NCBI RefSeq assembly: GCF_025152745.1 | Contig: NZ_CP104040.1 | Location: 2,418,001 to 2,482,000, forward strand | Source of the DNA: Rhizobium sp. WSM4643 | GTDB lineage: Bacteria > Pseudomonadota > Alphaproteobacteria > Rhizobiales > Rhizobiaceae | Direction: 5' to 3' | DNA length: 64,000 nt | In this document: piece by piece, positions 49,908 to 58,850 of the stretch | Layout: each line of letters starts with the position of its first letter | How positions within the stretch are numbered: the stretch's first letter is position 1 | Translations under genes and position numbers: made by a program | Notes under the pieces: model-generated | What the model was told of the DNA's origin: nothing | The model's input: the letters and a program-made list of their open reading frames with translations, nothing else | Database searches by the model: none

Positions 49908-51551
49908 ATGAAACACTTCTTCAACCGCAGGGAAAGCATCGTCACCGAAGCCTTGGACGGTCTGCTTCTGACGAGCAGCAAGGGTCGTCTTGCCCGCCTC
50001 GACAGCTTTCCCGACATCAAGGTGATCCTGCGTGCGGACTGGGACAAGTCGAAGGTGGCGATCATCTCAGGCGGCGGCGCCGGCCATGAGCCCTCCCATG
50101 CCGGCTTCGTCGGGAAGGGCATGCTGACGGCTGCCGTATCCGGCGAAATCTTCGCCTCGCCGAGCGTCGATGCCGTGCTGACGGCGATCCGCGCCGTGAC
50201 CGGCGAAAAGGGCGCCCTGCTGATCGTCAAGAACTACACCGGCGACCGGCTGAATTTCGGCCTTGCCGCCGAAAAAGCGCGCGCCGAGGGCTTCGACGTC
50301 GAGATGGTCATCGTCGCCGACGATATCGCCATTCCCGGCATCAACCAGCCGCGCGGCGTCGCCGGCACGCTGTTCGTTCACAAGATATCGGGCTATCACG
50401 CCGAAAAGGGAGAGGACCTGAAGACGGTGGCAAGCCATGCCGCGGCAGCCGCCGGTGACATCGTCTCGCTCGGCATGTCGCTCTCCACCTGCAGCGTGCC
50501 CGGCCAGGCACATGAGGATCGCCTGGGCGAAAACGAAGGCGAACTCGGCCTCGGCATCCATGGCGAGCCCGGCGTCGAACGCATCACGCTGCAGCCGGTC
50601 GTCGATATCGTCTCCACCATGGTGGCACGCCTGTCGCCTGCGCTGCACAAAGGGGCAAATTATGCGCTCCTCATCAACAATCTCGGCGCAGTGCCGCCGC
50701 TCGAAATGACCATCATTGCCAAGGCCGTTCTGTCCTCCGCACTTGCCGATCGCATCCGGCTGATCATCGGGCCTTCGCCGATGATGACCGCGCTCAACAT
50801 GAACGGCTTCTCGCTGTCGCTGATCCGGCTGGACGCCGTGCGCGAGGCCGCGCTGACGGCAGCGGTCGAGCCGCATGCCTGGACGCCGGCCGTCGAACGC
50901 CACGAGATCGAGGTCATCGCCGCACCGAGAACATCAGGCGGACTGGACAGCGCCAACGGCACGGCCGGAGAAAATGATCGCAACCGGCGCCTGATCACGG
51001 CGCTCTGCGAGCATTTGATCTTGCAGGAAAGCGACCTCAACTGGCTGGACGGCCGCGTCGGCGATGGCGATACCGGCTCGACGGTGGCGACGGGCGCCCG
51101 CAGCGTGCTGGCCCGCCTCGACACGCTGCCGCTCGACCGGCCGGCGGCAACGCTTGCCTCGCTCGGCGATATCCTCGGCACCAGCATGGGCGGATCGAGC
51201 GGCGTGCTGCTGTCGATCTTCTTCACCGCCGCAGCAAAGGCGATGGCTGACAAGGCCGATATATCAGCCGCTCTTCTTGCCGGGCTCGACAGGATGACGT
51301 TCTATGGCGGAGCCGCGGTCGGCGACCGGACGATGGTCGACGCGCTGTCACCTGCCTTGCAGGCGCTTGCATCCGGCGATGTCGTCGCAGCGGCAAAGGC
51401 AGCGGCAGCCGGTGCCGAGTCGACGAAGACGATGATGAAGGCGAGAGCCGGACGCGCCTCCTATGTCGGCGAAAGGGATCTGGCGGGCGTTGCAGATCCC
51501 GGCGCCGTCGCGGTTGCCGGCGCGTTCGGCGTGGTGGCAAGCCTCGCCTGA
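49908..51551 (+). CDS. ATP-type dihydroxyacetone kinase (fused DhaK-DhaL)
   Basis: The 547-residue protein joins a DhaK (DAK1) domain, about 1-330, to a DhaL (DAK2) domain, about 350-547. DAK1 has IISGGGAGHEPSHAGFVGKGML and GLGIHGEPGVER, whose His forms the hemiaminal with the substrate. DAK2 has VGDGDTGSTVATGA and GGSSGVLLSIFF. The length and fusion match the ATP-dependent kinase of Citrobacter type. The product with dihydroxyacetone would be DHAP; relatives use erythrulose or other short ketoses. It follows the ATPase gene after 53 bases. Confidence 0.9.
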   Translation: MKHFFNRRESIVTEALDGLLLTSSKGRLARLDSFPDIKVILRADWDKSKVAIISGGGAGHEPSHAGFVGKGMLTAAVSGEIFASPSVDAVLTAIRAVTGEKGALLIVKNYTGDRLNFGLAAEKARAEGFDVEMVIVADDIAIPGINQPRGVAGTLFVHKISGYHAEKGEDLKTVASHAAAAAGDIVSLGMSLSTCSVPGQAHEDRLGENEGELGLGIHGEPGVERITLQPVVDIVSTMVARLSPALHKGANYALLINNLGAVPPLEMTIIAKAVLSSALADRIRLIIGPSPMMTALNMNGFSLSLIRLDAVREAALTAAVEPHAWTPAVERHEIEVIAAPRTSGGLDSANGTAGENDRNRRLITALCEHLILQESDLNWLDGRVGDGDTGSTVATGARSVLARLDTLPLDRPAATLASLGDILGTSMGGSSGVLLSIFFTAAAKAMADKADISAALLAGLDRMTFYGGAAVGDRTMVDALSPALQALASGDVVAAAKAAAAGAESTKTMMKARAGRASYVGERDLAGVADPGAVAVAGAFGVVASLA

Positions 51552-51597
51552 CCGGAGTAAAGTTTGAGAGCCTGCGGGGGGCGCGGCGACAGGGAGG

Positions 51598-52218
51598 ATG
51601 ACAGTGCAGGCGGAACCGGTGCTTGTGGCAGGGTTGATCGAGGTATGTCGCGCGACGATCGCGGCAAACAGCGATCACCTCTGTGCGCTCGATCGCGCCA
51701 TCGGCGATGGCGATCACGGAACCAATATGCGGCGCGGCTGCGAGGCGGTGAGCGCCGAAGGCGAAACCCTGTCCGGCCTGCCCTTGCCCGACGCCATGGA
51801 AAAGATCGGCCTGACCCTAGTAATGAATGTCGGCGGTGCGGCCGGGCCGCTCTACGGCACGCTGCTGATGGAGATCGGCCGCGAGCTTCGCAAAAACGAC
51901 GAGAAGGCCGATTTCTCGCAGGTGCTGAAACAGGCGATCGATGCCGTCGCAAGACGCGGTCGGTCGCATGCCGGCGACAAAACCCTGCTCGACGTGCTCT
52001 ATCCCGTGCATGCGGCACTCGCCAGCCGCTCGCCGCTCGGCGCAATCGCCCGCAGGGCCGAGCGTTCCGCCAACCGCACCGCTGACATGAAGGCGATGCG
52101 CGGGCGCGCCGCCTATCTCGGCGACCGCTCGATCGGTCATGTCGATCCCGGCGCGTCGAGCTGCGCGCTGCTGACCACGGCGATCTGCCGCTATCTCGGG
52201 GAGCATCGTCCGCAATGA
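51598..52218 (+). CDS. dhaL: DhaL, ADP-binding subunit of PEP-dependent DHA kinase
   Basis: The 206-residue DAK2 protein carries the metal-binding IGDGDHGTNM motif typical of PTS-type DhaL, in which ADP stays bound and is rephosphorylated by DhaM. A second conserved block is MNVGGAAGPLYGTLL. GGGAGG lies directly before the ATG. It overlaps dhaM by four bases. Confidence 0.92.
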   Translation: MTVQAEPVLVAGLIEVCRATIAANSDHLCALDRAIGDGDHGTNMRRGCEAVSAEGETLSGLPLPDAMEKIGLTLVMNVGGAAGPLYGTLLMEIGRELRKNDEKADFSQVLKQAIDAVARRGRSHAGDKTLLDVLYPVHAALASRSPLGAIARRAERSANRTADMKAMRGRAAYLGDRSIGHVDPGASSCALLTTAICRYLGEHRPQ

Positions 52219-52613
52219 ATGGAAAGACCGCAAATGTGGGCATTGTGATCGTCTCCCACTCGCCGCTGGTGGCACAGGGGATCGCCGATATGGTGCGGCA
52301 AATGGTGGGCGACAGCGTGCCGCTCGCCTGGTCGGGCGGCAATGTCCATGGTGAACTCGGCACCGATGCCGGCGGCATCCTGAGGGCAATCGAAGCCGCT
52401 TGGTCCGATGCCGGCGTCGCCGTCTTCGTCGATCTCGGCGGCGCCGAAACCAACAGCGAGATGGCGATCGAAATGCTGGGCCTTCCCCGCTCGGCCCTCG
52501 TCTCCATCTGCAACGCGCCGCTGGTCGAAGGCGCCGTCATCGCCGCCGCCGAGGCGTCGGGGGGCGCGTCGCTGGCCAAGGTCGTCGCCACAGCCGAGGA
52601 ACTGTCCCCCTGA
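52215..52613 (+). CDS. dhaM: DhaM, PTS EIIA(Man)-like phosphoryl donor
   Basis: The 132-residue protein has the EIIA-Man/DhaM fold with the phospho-His in GIVIVSHSPLVAQG (His about residue 15) and GGNVHGELGTDAGGI. It passes phosphate from HPr to ADP on DhaL. In E. coli DhaM also contains HPr and EI-like domains; here those are separate downstream genes. The stop overlaps the HPr start (TGATG). Confidence 0.9.
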   Translation: MNGKTANVGIVIVSHSPLVAQGIADMVRQMVGDSVPLAWSGGNVHGELGTDAGGILRAIEAAWSDAGVAVFVDLGGAETNSEMAIEMLGLPRSALVSICNAPLVEGAVIAAAEASGGASLAKVVATAEELSP

Positions 52614-52969
52614 TGACCAGCGGATTGCGTAGTGAAAAACAGGAGCCCGAGCCATTGCCCGAGCCATTCAAGGTGAATTGCCAGACGGAGGTAGAAGTCA
52701 AGCACGGCGTCGGGCTGCATGCCCGCCCCTCCGTTACCTTCACGCGGCTTGCCAAGTCCTTCCCCTGTTCGATCGAGATCGCCGTCAACGGCAGCGACGT
52801 CTGGCTGAACGGCAAGAGCATCATCAAGATCATGAGCGCAAAAATCCGAAAAGGATCGATCCTCCGGATCCGCGCCGACGGCATTCTCGCCGAAGAGGCG
52901 ATCCGCGCGCTGAAGGAACTCATCGAGCGCAACTTCGATGAGGAAAAGAAACATGGCCGCACCGCTTAG
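52613..52969 (+). CDS. Dedicated HPr-like protein
   Basis: The 118-residue protein is an HPr domain (about 30-112) with the active-site loop GVGLHARPS (phospho-His in LHARP) and NGKSIIKIMSA around the Ser46 position. It has an N-terminal extension of about 27 polar residues and a short basic tail. The place between dhaM and the enzyme I gene implies a private phosphorelay for DHA kinase, separate from the nitrogen PTS. It overlaps both neighbours. Confidence 0.88.
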   Translation: MTSGLRSEKQEPEPLPEPFKVNCQTEVEVKHGVGLHARPSVTFTRLAKSFPCSIEIAVNGSDVWLNGKSIIKIMSAKIRKGSILRIRADGILAEEAIRALKELIERNFDEEKKHGRTA

Positions 52970-54530
52970 GCTGACAGCAAAGAGTGCATCCCCGGGCATC
53001 GCATCCGGCCCGGCCTTTCTGGCCGAGCGGCCGGACGCCCCCGCGCCCAGCACGGCCGGCGGATACGGCGCGCTCGAGAAGGCGATCGACATCTCGATCG
53101 GCGAACTCGAGCGCCTTGCCGACGGAGCCGATGCCGAAAGCCGGGATATCATCGATTTCCAGATCGAGGTGCTGCGCGATCCGACCATCGCGGAAGCGAC
53201 CGGCGCGCGCATGGAAGCCGACGAGAACGTCGTCTTTGCCTGGGTCGCCACCCTCGACGCCTATATCGGCGAACTCGAAGCGGCCGACGAAGAGCAGATG
53301 CGGGCACGCGCCGTCGATATTCTCGACATCAAGAACCGTGTGCTTGGGGCGCTCGCCGGCACCCCGATCGCCGATTTTCCGCCCGGTTCGATCTTCGTTG
53401 GCAAGGATATGGAGCCGAGCCGCTTTCTCGCCCATGACTGGTCGAAAGGCGGCGGCATCGCGCTGTTTTCAGGCAGCACCGCCGGCCATGTCGCCCTGCT
53501 CGCCCGGGCCAAATCGGTACCGATGGTGATCGGCACCGGCCGCTTTTCGGCAGCGGACGGAGATCCGGTCAGAGTGGATGGCGATGCCGGCGCGGTCGTC
53601 CTCAAGGCCGGCGGCATACTGATCCCATCGCCGATGCCCGCACGAACTTCTGCCGCCGACGCGCAAACCGAATACGGCGAACTGCGCACGGCGGACGGCG
53701 TGCCGATCCTGCTCTCCATCAACATCAACGACCCCGCAGAGATCGACGCGCTCGATCCGGCGACGGCAGGCGTCGGCCTGATGCGCTCTGAATTTTCAGT
53801 CGCCTCGATCGCCGAGGCCGCCAATGAGGAACGGCAGCTGGCGATCTATCGCCGCGTGCTGGAACAGGCGGGCGACAGGCCGGTGACCATAAGAATGCTG
53901 GATATCGGGGGCGACAAGCCGCTCGCCGGGTTCGAAGACCTGCCTAGTCTCTCGGCCTCTGGCCTGCGCGGCATCCGACTGCTGCTTGCCCGGCCGGAAA
54001 TCGCCCGCGTGCAGGCCCGCGCCCTGCTGCGCGCCGCCATCTTCGGCAAGCTTTCGGTGATGCTGCCGATGGTGACCTTTCCCGACGAGATCGACAGGAT
54101 GCGCGAATTGTTCCGCGAGGAAGCCGAAAAGCTCGGCCGCCGATCCCTGCTCCACCGGATGCCGCCGATCGGCATGATGGTGGAGGTGCCGGCCGCAGCG
54201 TTGATGCTCGATACTTTCGGGTCAGCAGCATTCTTTTCGTTCGGCACCAATGATCTTACCCAGTATCTCGCCGCCTCCTCTCGCGACGATATCGATGCCG
54301 ATACCGGCAAGGCCGCACCCGCCGTGCTCCGGCTGCTTACCCAGGCGGTGAAGCTGACTTCCGGCAAGCCACTCAGCATCTGCGGCGACATGGCCGGCAA
54401 TCCGCACCATCTGCCCGGGCTGCTCGCCGCCGGCCTCCGGCATTTTTCCGTGGCGCCGGCCCGGCGTCCCGCGATAAGATCGGCGATCATCGGGCTCAAC
54501 GCCGATGGCACAGGGGCAGCCGGAGAGTAG
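52953..54530 (+). CDS. Dedicated PTS enzyme I (PEP-protein phosphotransferase)
   Basis: The 525-residue protein resembles enzyme I but is shorter than the usual 570-575. The phospho-His lies in GSTAGHVALLARAKSVP; the PEP-binding barrel has VGLMRSEFSVA, FGTNDLTQYLAASSRDD and the catalytic Cys in ICGDMAGNP. No GAF domain of the PtsP type is present. It starts inside the HPr gene. It should take phosphate from PEP and feed HPr, DhaM and DhaL. Confidence 0.9.
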   Translation: MAAPLRLTAKSASPGIASGPAFLAERPDAPAPSTAGGYGALEKAIDISIGELERLADGADAESRDIIDFQIEVLRDPTIAEATGARMEADENVVFAWVATLDAYIGELEAADEEQMRARAVDILDIKNRVLGALAGTPIADFPPGSIFVGKDMEPSRFLAHDWSKGGGIALFSGSTAGHVALLARAKSVPMVIGTGRFSAADGDPVRVDGDAGAVVLKAGGILIPSPMPARTSAADAQTEYGELRTADGVPILLSININDPAEIDALDPATAGVGLMRSEFSVASIAEAANEERQLAIYRRVLEQAGDRPVTIRMLDIGGDKPLAGFEDLPSLSASGLRGIRLLLARPEIARVQARALLRAAIFGKLSVMLPMVTFPDEIDRMRELFREEAEKLGRRSLLHRMPPIGMMVEVPAAALMLDTFGSAAFFSFGTNDLTQYLAASSRDDIDADTGKAAPAVLRLLTQAVKLTSGKPLSICGDMAGNPHHLPGLLAAGLRHFSVAPARRPAIRSAIIGLNADGTGAAGE

Positions 54531-54531
54531 A

Positions 54532-54939
54532 ATGGCGCGCGAAGACACCGAAGACGCCATTATCGCCTACAAGTCCATTCTGGCGCAGATTATCGACAAC
54601 AGGCCATCCGGCACGCGCCAGCGCCTGGCGACGGCGCTTGGAAAACATCGCAGCTTCGTCACCCAGATCACCAGCCCGACCTATGCGACACCGCTGCCGG
54701 CGCGCCATCTCGCGACCATCGTCCGGGTCTGCCATTTCAGTGCCACTGAGGAGGAACGTTTCCTCGAAGCCTATCAGGCCGCCCATCCCGGCAAGCTGCC
54801 GGACCTCGGCCATTCCGAGAAATTGCGGCACCTTTCGCTAATGGTGCCCGACTTCGGCGACGACAGGAAAAACCGCCTATTGGAAGAGGCGATCTCCGAT
54901 CTGGTGCAGAAGATCGTCGCGATATCGGGTGCTGAATGA
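54532..54939 (+). CDS. Possible XRE-like small regulator of the DHA operon
   Basis: The 135-residue soluble protein starts at the ATG at 54532, one base after the enzyme I stop. Residues about 28-60 (TRQRLATALGKHRSFVTQITSPTY) look like a Cro/C1-type helix-turn-helix in which the second helix is SFVTQITS. The rest is helical. It could be the local regulator or a partner of the kinases. The family is not recognised with certainty. Confidence 0.7.
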   Translation: MAREDTEDAIIAYKSILAQIIDNRPSGTRQRLATALGKHRSFVTQITSPTYATPLPARHLATIVRVCHFSATEEERFLEAYQAAHPGKLPDLGHSEKLRHLSLMVPDFGDDRKNRLLEEAISDLVQKIVAISGAE

Positions 54940-54990
54940 CGAGTGCGCTGGTTGACGTAGCGTAATACTTTTGGCCTTGGGAGGGGCTTG

Positions 54991-55983
54991 ATGAAGAAGT
55001 TCATGAACACTGCGGAAACCATGGTCGCCGAAAGCGTCGAAGGCTTCGTGCGCGCCCATGAGGCCTTGGTGGTGTTCGGGCCTGAGCGCAGATGCATCCG
55101 CCGCCGCCATCTCACCGCTGGCAAGGTGGCGCTTATATCAGGCGGCGGTGCCGGCCATGAGCCGATGCATATCGGCTTCGTCGGCCAAGGCATGCTGGAT
55201 GCCGCCTGCGTCGGCCATATCTTCACCTCTCCGACACCGAGCCAGATCATCGCCGCGATCGAAGAGGCCGATGCCGGCGCCGGCTGCCTGCTCGTCGTCA
55301 AGAACTATGACGGCGATCTGATGAATTTCGAAATGGCGATCGAGATGGCCGGCGACCGCCACAACCTCGACATGGTCGTCGTCAGCGACGATATCGAGAC
55401 ATCAAGGTCCGGCGAAGGTAATGGCCGGCGCGGTGTTGCCGGAACGCTGATCGTCGAAAAACTCCTGGGTGCTGCGGCCGAACGCGGCATGTCGCTGGCC
55501 GAATTGAAGCAGCTTGGCGAGGGATTGAACACACGCATCCGCTCGATGGGTGTCGCGCTGAACGGCGTGACGGTGCCGCAGACCGAGCGCACGACATTTT
55601 CGCTGGGGCCCGGCGAGATGGAAATGGGCGTCGGCATCCATGGGGAACCCGGCCATGCCAGGCAGCTCTTCGCCGCCGCCGACGCGATCATCGGCCATCT
55701 CTGCGAGACCATCGCCGGCGACATCGCAGTGACGCCGGGCGCGAAAGCACTGCTCTTCGTCAACGGCCTCGGCGGCACGCCGCCGGCCGAACTCTACCTC
55801 GCCTATGCCGGCGCCCGCCGCTTCATCGAGGAACGAGGCATCCCGATCGAGCGCTCGCTTGTGGGAACCTATGTCACTTCGCTCGATATGCAGGGACTGT
55901 CCGTCACCCTTGCTTTGTTGATCGACGAGGAGATCGCACTCTGGGACGCGCCGGTGGCGACGGCGGCGCTGCGTTGGCCATGA
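54991..55983 (+). CDS. dhaK: DhaK, substrate-binding subunit of PEP-dependent DHA kinase
   Basis: The 330-residue DAK1 protein has ISGGGAGHEPMHIGFVGQGML, NYDGDLMNFEMA and GVGIHGEPGHAR with the substrate His. It lacks the DhaL domain, unlike the fused kinase at 49908, so it should work with the DhaL and DhaM of this operon. GGGAGGGG precedes the ATG at 54991. It is the last gene, 51 bases after the small regulator, and faces the ClC gene. Confidence 0.9.
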   Translation: MKKFMNTAETMVAESVEGFVRAHEALVVFGPERRCIRRRHLTAGKVALISGGGAGHEPMHIGFVGQGMLDAACVGHIFTSPTPSQIIAAIEEADAGAGCLLVVKNYDGDLMNFEMAIEMAGDRHNLDMVVVSDDIETSRSGEGNGRRGVAGTLIVEKLLGAAAERGMSLAELKQLGEGLNTRIRSMGVALNGVTVPQTERTTFSLGPGEMEMGVGIHGEPGHARQLFAAADAIIGHLCETIAGDIAVTPGAKALLFVNGLGGTPPAELYLAYAGARRFIEERGIPIERSLVGTYVTSLDMQGLSVTLALLIDEEIALWDAPVATAALRWP

Positions 55984-56051
55984 CCAGTAAGCCGGGCGGC
56001 GCAAGACTCTGCCTCTGCCAGCCGGCAAAAGCGTACCATCGCCCGACGCCG

Positions 56052-57416
56052 TCACTCGCCCCGCAGAACCATTGTCTCCTCGCCTCTGTCGGCCGCGCGC
56101 CGCGCCCGGATGGCGGCGGCGATGAAGACGCGCGAGAGGCCGTGATAGAGGGGCTCGCGGGACAGCACGCGCGAGGTGATATAGCCGATCATCGAGACGG
56201 CCATGATCGGAATGACGGCCTCATGGTCGCCGGTCATCTCCAGAATGATCACGAAGGCGGTCATCGGCGCCTGCACCACGCCGGCGAAATATCCAGCCAT
56301 CCCCAATATCGCCGCCAGCGCAATGCTCGTTCCCATCAACGTGCCGACGGTGCTGCCGAAACCGGCGCCGACGGCGAGCGAGGGTGCGAAGATCCCGCCC
56401 GGAATGCCTGAAATCATCGACAGGAAACTGGCAGCGAGTTTCTCGACAAAGAAAAGCAATGGCAGGGCGTGACCCTCGACGGCGCCCCTCGCCTGCTCGT
56501 AACCGGTGCCGAAGGTCGCGCCGCCGGATGCAACGCCAATCACCGCAACGGCAAGACCACAGAGCCCGGCAAGCGCCAGCATGCGCCTCAGCGGCTGCGG
56601 CTGCGCCCAGCGCCGGATACGCTGCCCGAAATGCAACGCGAAACCGCTGAAGGCGGCGCCAAGCGCGCCGCCGCCGACGCCGCAGACGAGAACCAGTCCC
56701 CAATCGCGCGCGACGGTCGGCGCGGCCGAAGCAAAGCCGAAATAATTGTAGCTGCCGGAGAGCCCGAGAGCCGCGAGCCCGGAAAGGATGACGGCCGTCA
56801 GCACCAGCCCGTTGGCGCGCGATTCATAGGTGCGGCTCATCTCCTCGATCGCAAAGACGATACCGGCAAGCGGCGTGTTGAACGCCGCCGCGATGCCGGC
56901 GGCCGATCCGGCAAGGATCAGCCCACGCGCCTGCGCCACGCCACCGAAGCGGGCGACGGCGAGCATGATCGATGCACCCACCTGCACGGTCGGCCCCTCG
57001 CGGCCGATCGAGGCGCCGGAAAACAGCCCAAGCACTGTGAGCACGATCTTGCCGAAGGCGATCCGCAGCGACAGCAGCCGCGTGCGGTCGGCCTCATCCC
57101 TCAGGTGCCTGGCGGCGATCGCCTGCGGAATGCCGCTGCCTTGCGAATTGGGAAAGAGGGTTGCCGCAAGATAGGCCGCCACAACGAAGCCGAGCGGCGT
57201 CAGCATCAGCGGCAGAACGAATGCCCATTCCCCCGAGGCAGTCAGGCTGCCGAAGGCCTTCTGCGCGAGATCGGCGAGTTTTGCGAAACCGACGCTGATC
57301 ACCCCGATCGCCAACGCCCCGCACCAGAACACCAGCCGCGGTCGCCAAAGGGAAAACGAGCCCCAGAAAACACGGGAGCGGCGCAGAAGCTTGGATTTCC
57401 TGATGAGAGAGGGCAA
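56052..57416 (-). CDS. ClC-family chloride channel/antiporter
   Basis: The 454-residue membrane protein carries the ClC signatures GSGIP (about 93-97), SIGREGPTVQVGA and GIFAPSLAVGAGFG. It lacks a C-terminal CBS pair. The GREGP motif contains the gating Glu, consistent with a proton-coupled antiporter that helps in acid stress. It is convergent with the DHA operon. Confidence 0.92.
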   Translation of the reverse strand: MPSLIRKSKLLRRSRVFWGSFSLWRPRLVFWCGALAIGVISVGFAKLADLAQKAFGSLTASGEWAFVLPLMLTPLGFVVAAYLAATLFPNSQGSGIPQAIAARHLRDEADRTRLLSLRIAFGKIVLTVLGLFSGASIGREGPTVQVGASIMLAVARFGGVAQARGLILAGSAAGIAAAFNTPLAGIVFAIEEMSRTYESRANGLVLTAVILSGLAALGLSGSYNYFGFASAAPTVARDWGLVLVCGVGGGALGAAFSGFALHFGQRIRRWAQPQPLRRMLALAGLCGLAVAVIGVASGGATFGTGYEQARGAVEGHALPLLFFVEKLAASFLSMISGIPGGIFAPSLAVGAGFGSTVGTLMGTSIALAAILGMAGYFAGVVQAPMTAFVIILEMTGDHEAVIPIMAVSMIGYITSRVLSREPLYHGLSRVFIAAAIRARRAADRGEETMVLRGE

Positions 57417-57615
57417 GGAACGTCTCTATTCCAGTTGCGGCATTACAAGCAAGCGATGATATACTAGGTCTCATTGCCCACGGATGGCGGCAAGGCGAGC
57501 GCAGGCCCGCTATGTCGCCGAAGAATACCTGATTCCTTAGCGCGCGTAAGGGCACCGATGGACGCAGCACTTGCGGCGAGCAGACCCATCGGCGGCGGCT
57601 CCCTTGGCGCCACGC

Positions 57616-58008
57616 TCACGGATTCCAGCCGCCGCTGCCATAGGGACGCGTGATGATTTCAAGCAGATGGCCGTTCGGATCTTCGAAATAGACACCGCGC
57701 CCACCGTCGTGGTCATTGGTCTCATCGGGCTTCCGCTGACCGGGGTCAGCCCAGTAGCTCAGGTTCCGCTCGCGAATTCGGTTGAATATCGCCTCGAATT
57801 CAGCGTCGCCGACGAGGAAAGCGTAGTGTTGGCGAGCGATCTGACCTTCCGTTTCCATGTAGTCGAGATTGGCGTCGTTGTCGGTTGTGACCATGTGGAA
57901 CGGCCCCCAGCGCCGCGGCGCCGGCAACCCTAACATATCGGCCAGGAAATCTGCCGAGGCCTTGCTGTCGTGAGCCGACAGGATGGTATGATTGAAGTGG
58001 ATGGCCAT
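57616..58008 (-). CDS. VOC-family (glyoxalase-like) protein
   Basis: The 130-residue protein has two beta-alpha-beta modules of the vicinal oxygen chelate fold: HFNHTILSAHDSKASADFLADMLGL and GRGVYFEDPNGHLLEIITRPY. The HIS near the start and Glu near the end are the usual metal ligands. The substrate is unknown; the family includes glyoxalases, dioxygenases and drug-resistance proteins. The start at 58008 removes 19 non-conserved residues. Confidence 0.88.
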   Translation of the reverse strand: MAIHFNHTILSAHDSKASADFLADMLGLPAPRRWGPFHMVTTDNDANLDYMETEGQIARQHYAFLVGDAEFEAIFNRIRERNLSYWADPGQRKPDETNDHDGGRGVYFEDPNGHLLEIITRPYGSGGWNP

Positions 58009-58227
58009 AGTGGTTTCTCGCAAATGAGGAACTGCAAACTCGATGGAAGCTTTGCCGGTTAACACCCGCGGCCGCCTCTTGTTCCGAACTTCGACCGCGC
58101 CTCTCCGCCTTCAAATCTCTTTCGAAACGAGGTAAACTCCATCGGTGGAGGAGCCGCGACAAATGGCACGAAACACGCTCCCCATGCGCTGGAATTCCGG
58201 GGACCACGAGATCGGATGGGTGGCGGC

Positions 58228-58710
58228 ATGAACGAGGCGAACGGCAATTTGCGCGACACTTCAGGCGCCGCGGTGCGGCCGCCGATCGCTTGGGCGCTGA
58301 CGGTCATCGCCGGGCTCGCGCTTAACTGGCTCTACGCGCTGCCGTTCATGCCGGCGGCCGTGCCGGCTGGCGTGCTCGGCGGCATCGTGTTCCTTGCCGG
58401 CCTAGCGCTACTGATCTGGGCGGCAGCAACCTTCCGCCGGGCGGGGACACAGGTCCAGCTCAGCCGGCCGACGACGACGATCGTCGACGAAGGCCCCTAT
58501 CGCTTCACGCGCAACCCGATCTACATCGGTATGTTCCTCGGCCTCATCGGCCTCGCCGTCGCCTTCGACAGCCTGTGGCTCATCCTCCTGCTGGTGCCGT
58601 TCTACCTTGTCATCCGCTATGGCGTGGTTGCTCGCGAGGAGGCCTATCTCGAGCGGAAATTCGGTGACGGCTATCTCGCCTACAGGGCTCGCATCAGGCG
58701 GTGGCTGTAG
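58228..58710 (+). CDS. Isoprenylcysteine methyltransferase-like (ICMT/PEMT) membrane protein
   Basis: The 160-residue protein has four or five membrane segments and the family motif GPYRFTRNPIYIGMFLGLIG near residue 90, followed by EEAYLERKFGDGYLAYRARIRRWL, which forms the SAM-binding part. Bacterial members methylate unknown lipids or small molecules. ATGs at 58216 and 58228 are possible; I used the second. Confidence 0.88.
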   Translation: MNEANGNLRDTSGAAVRPPIAWALTVIAGLALNWLYALPFMPAAVPAGVLGGIVFLAGLALLIWAAATFRRAGTQVQLSRPTTTIVDEGPYRFTRNPIYIGMFLGLIGLAVAFDSLWLILLLVPFYLVIRYGVVAREEAYLERKFGDGYLAYRARIRRWL

Positions 58711-58850
58711 CGAGACGAAGAAGCGTCGACCTGCTGAAACCCGAATGACGGAAACGGGTCGAGATACGACCCTCGCGGCATCATGGCCATCGCCAAGCAA
58801 GCCGGCGATCGGCATCGCCGCTTCACCGGCCGCTGAGATCAGTTCGTGTT

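Noticed and set aside
51461..53251. 596-residue minus-strand frame across the DHA kinase genes
   Set aside because: The plus strand carries four overlapping genes with clear catalytic motifs; the antisense product is Arg/Ser-rich without a fold signature.
44178..55983. Glycerol (glp) uptake operon
   Set aside because: Gene order is similar, but glpD, glpK and glpR are missing and DHA kinases take their place.
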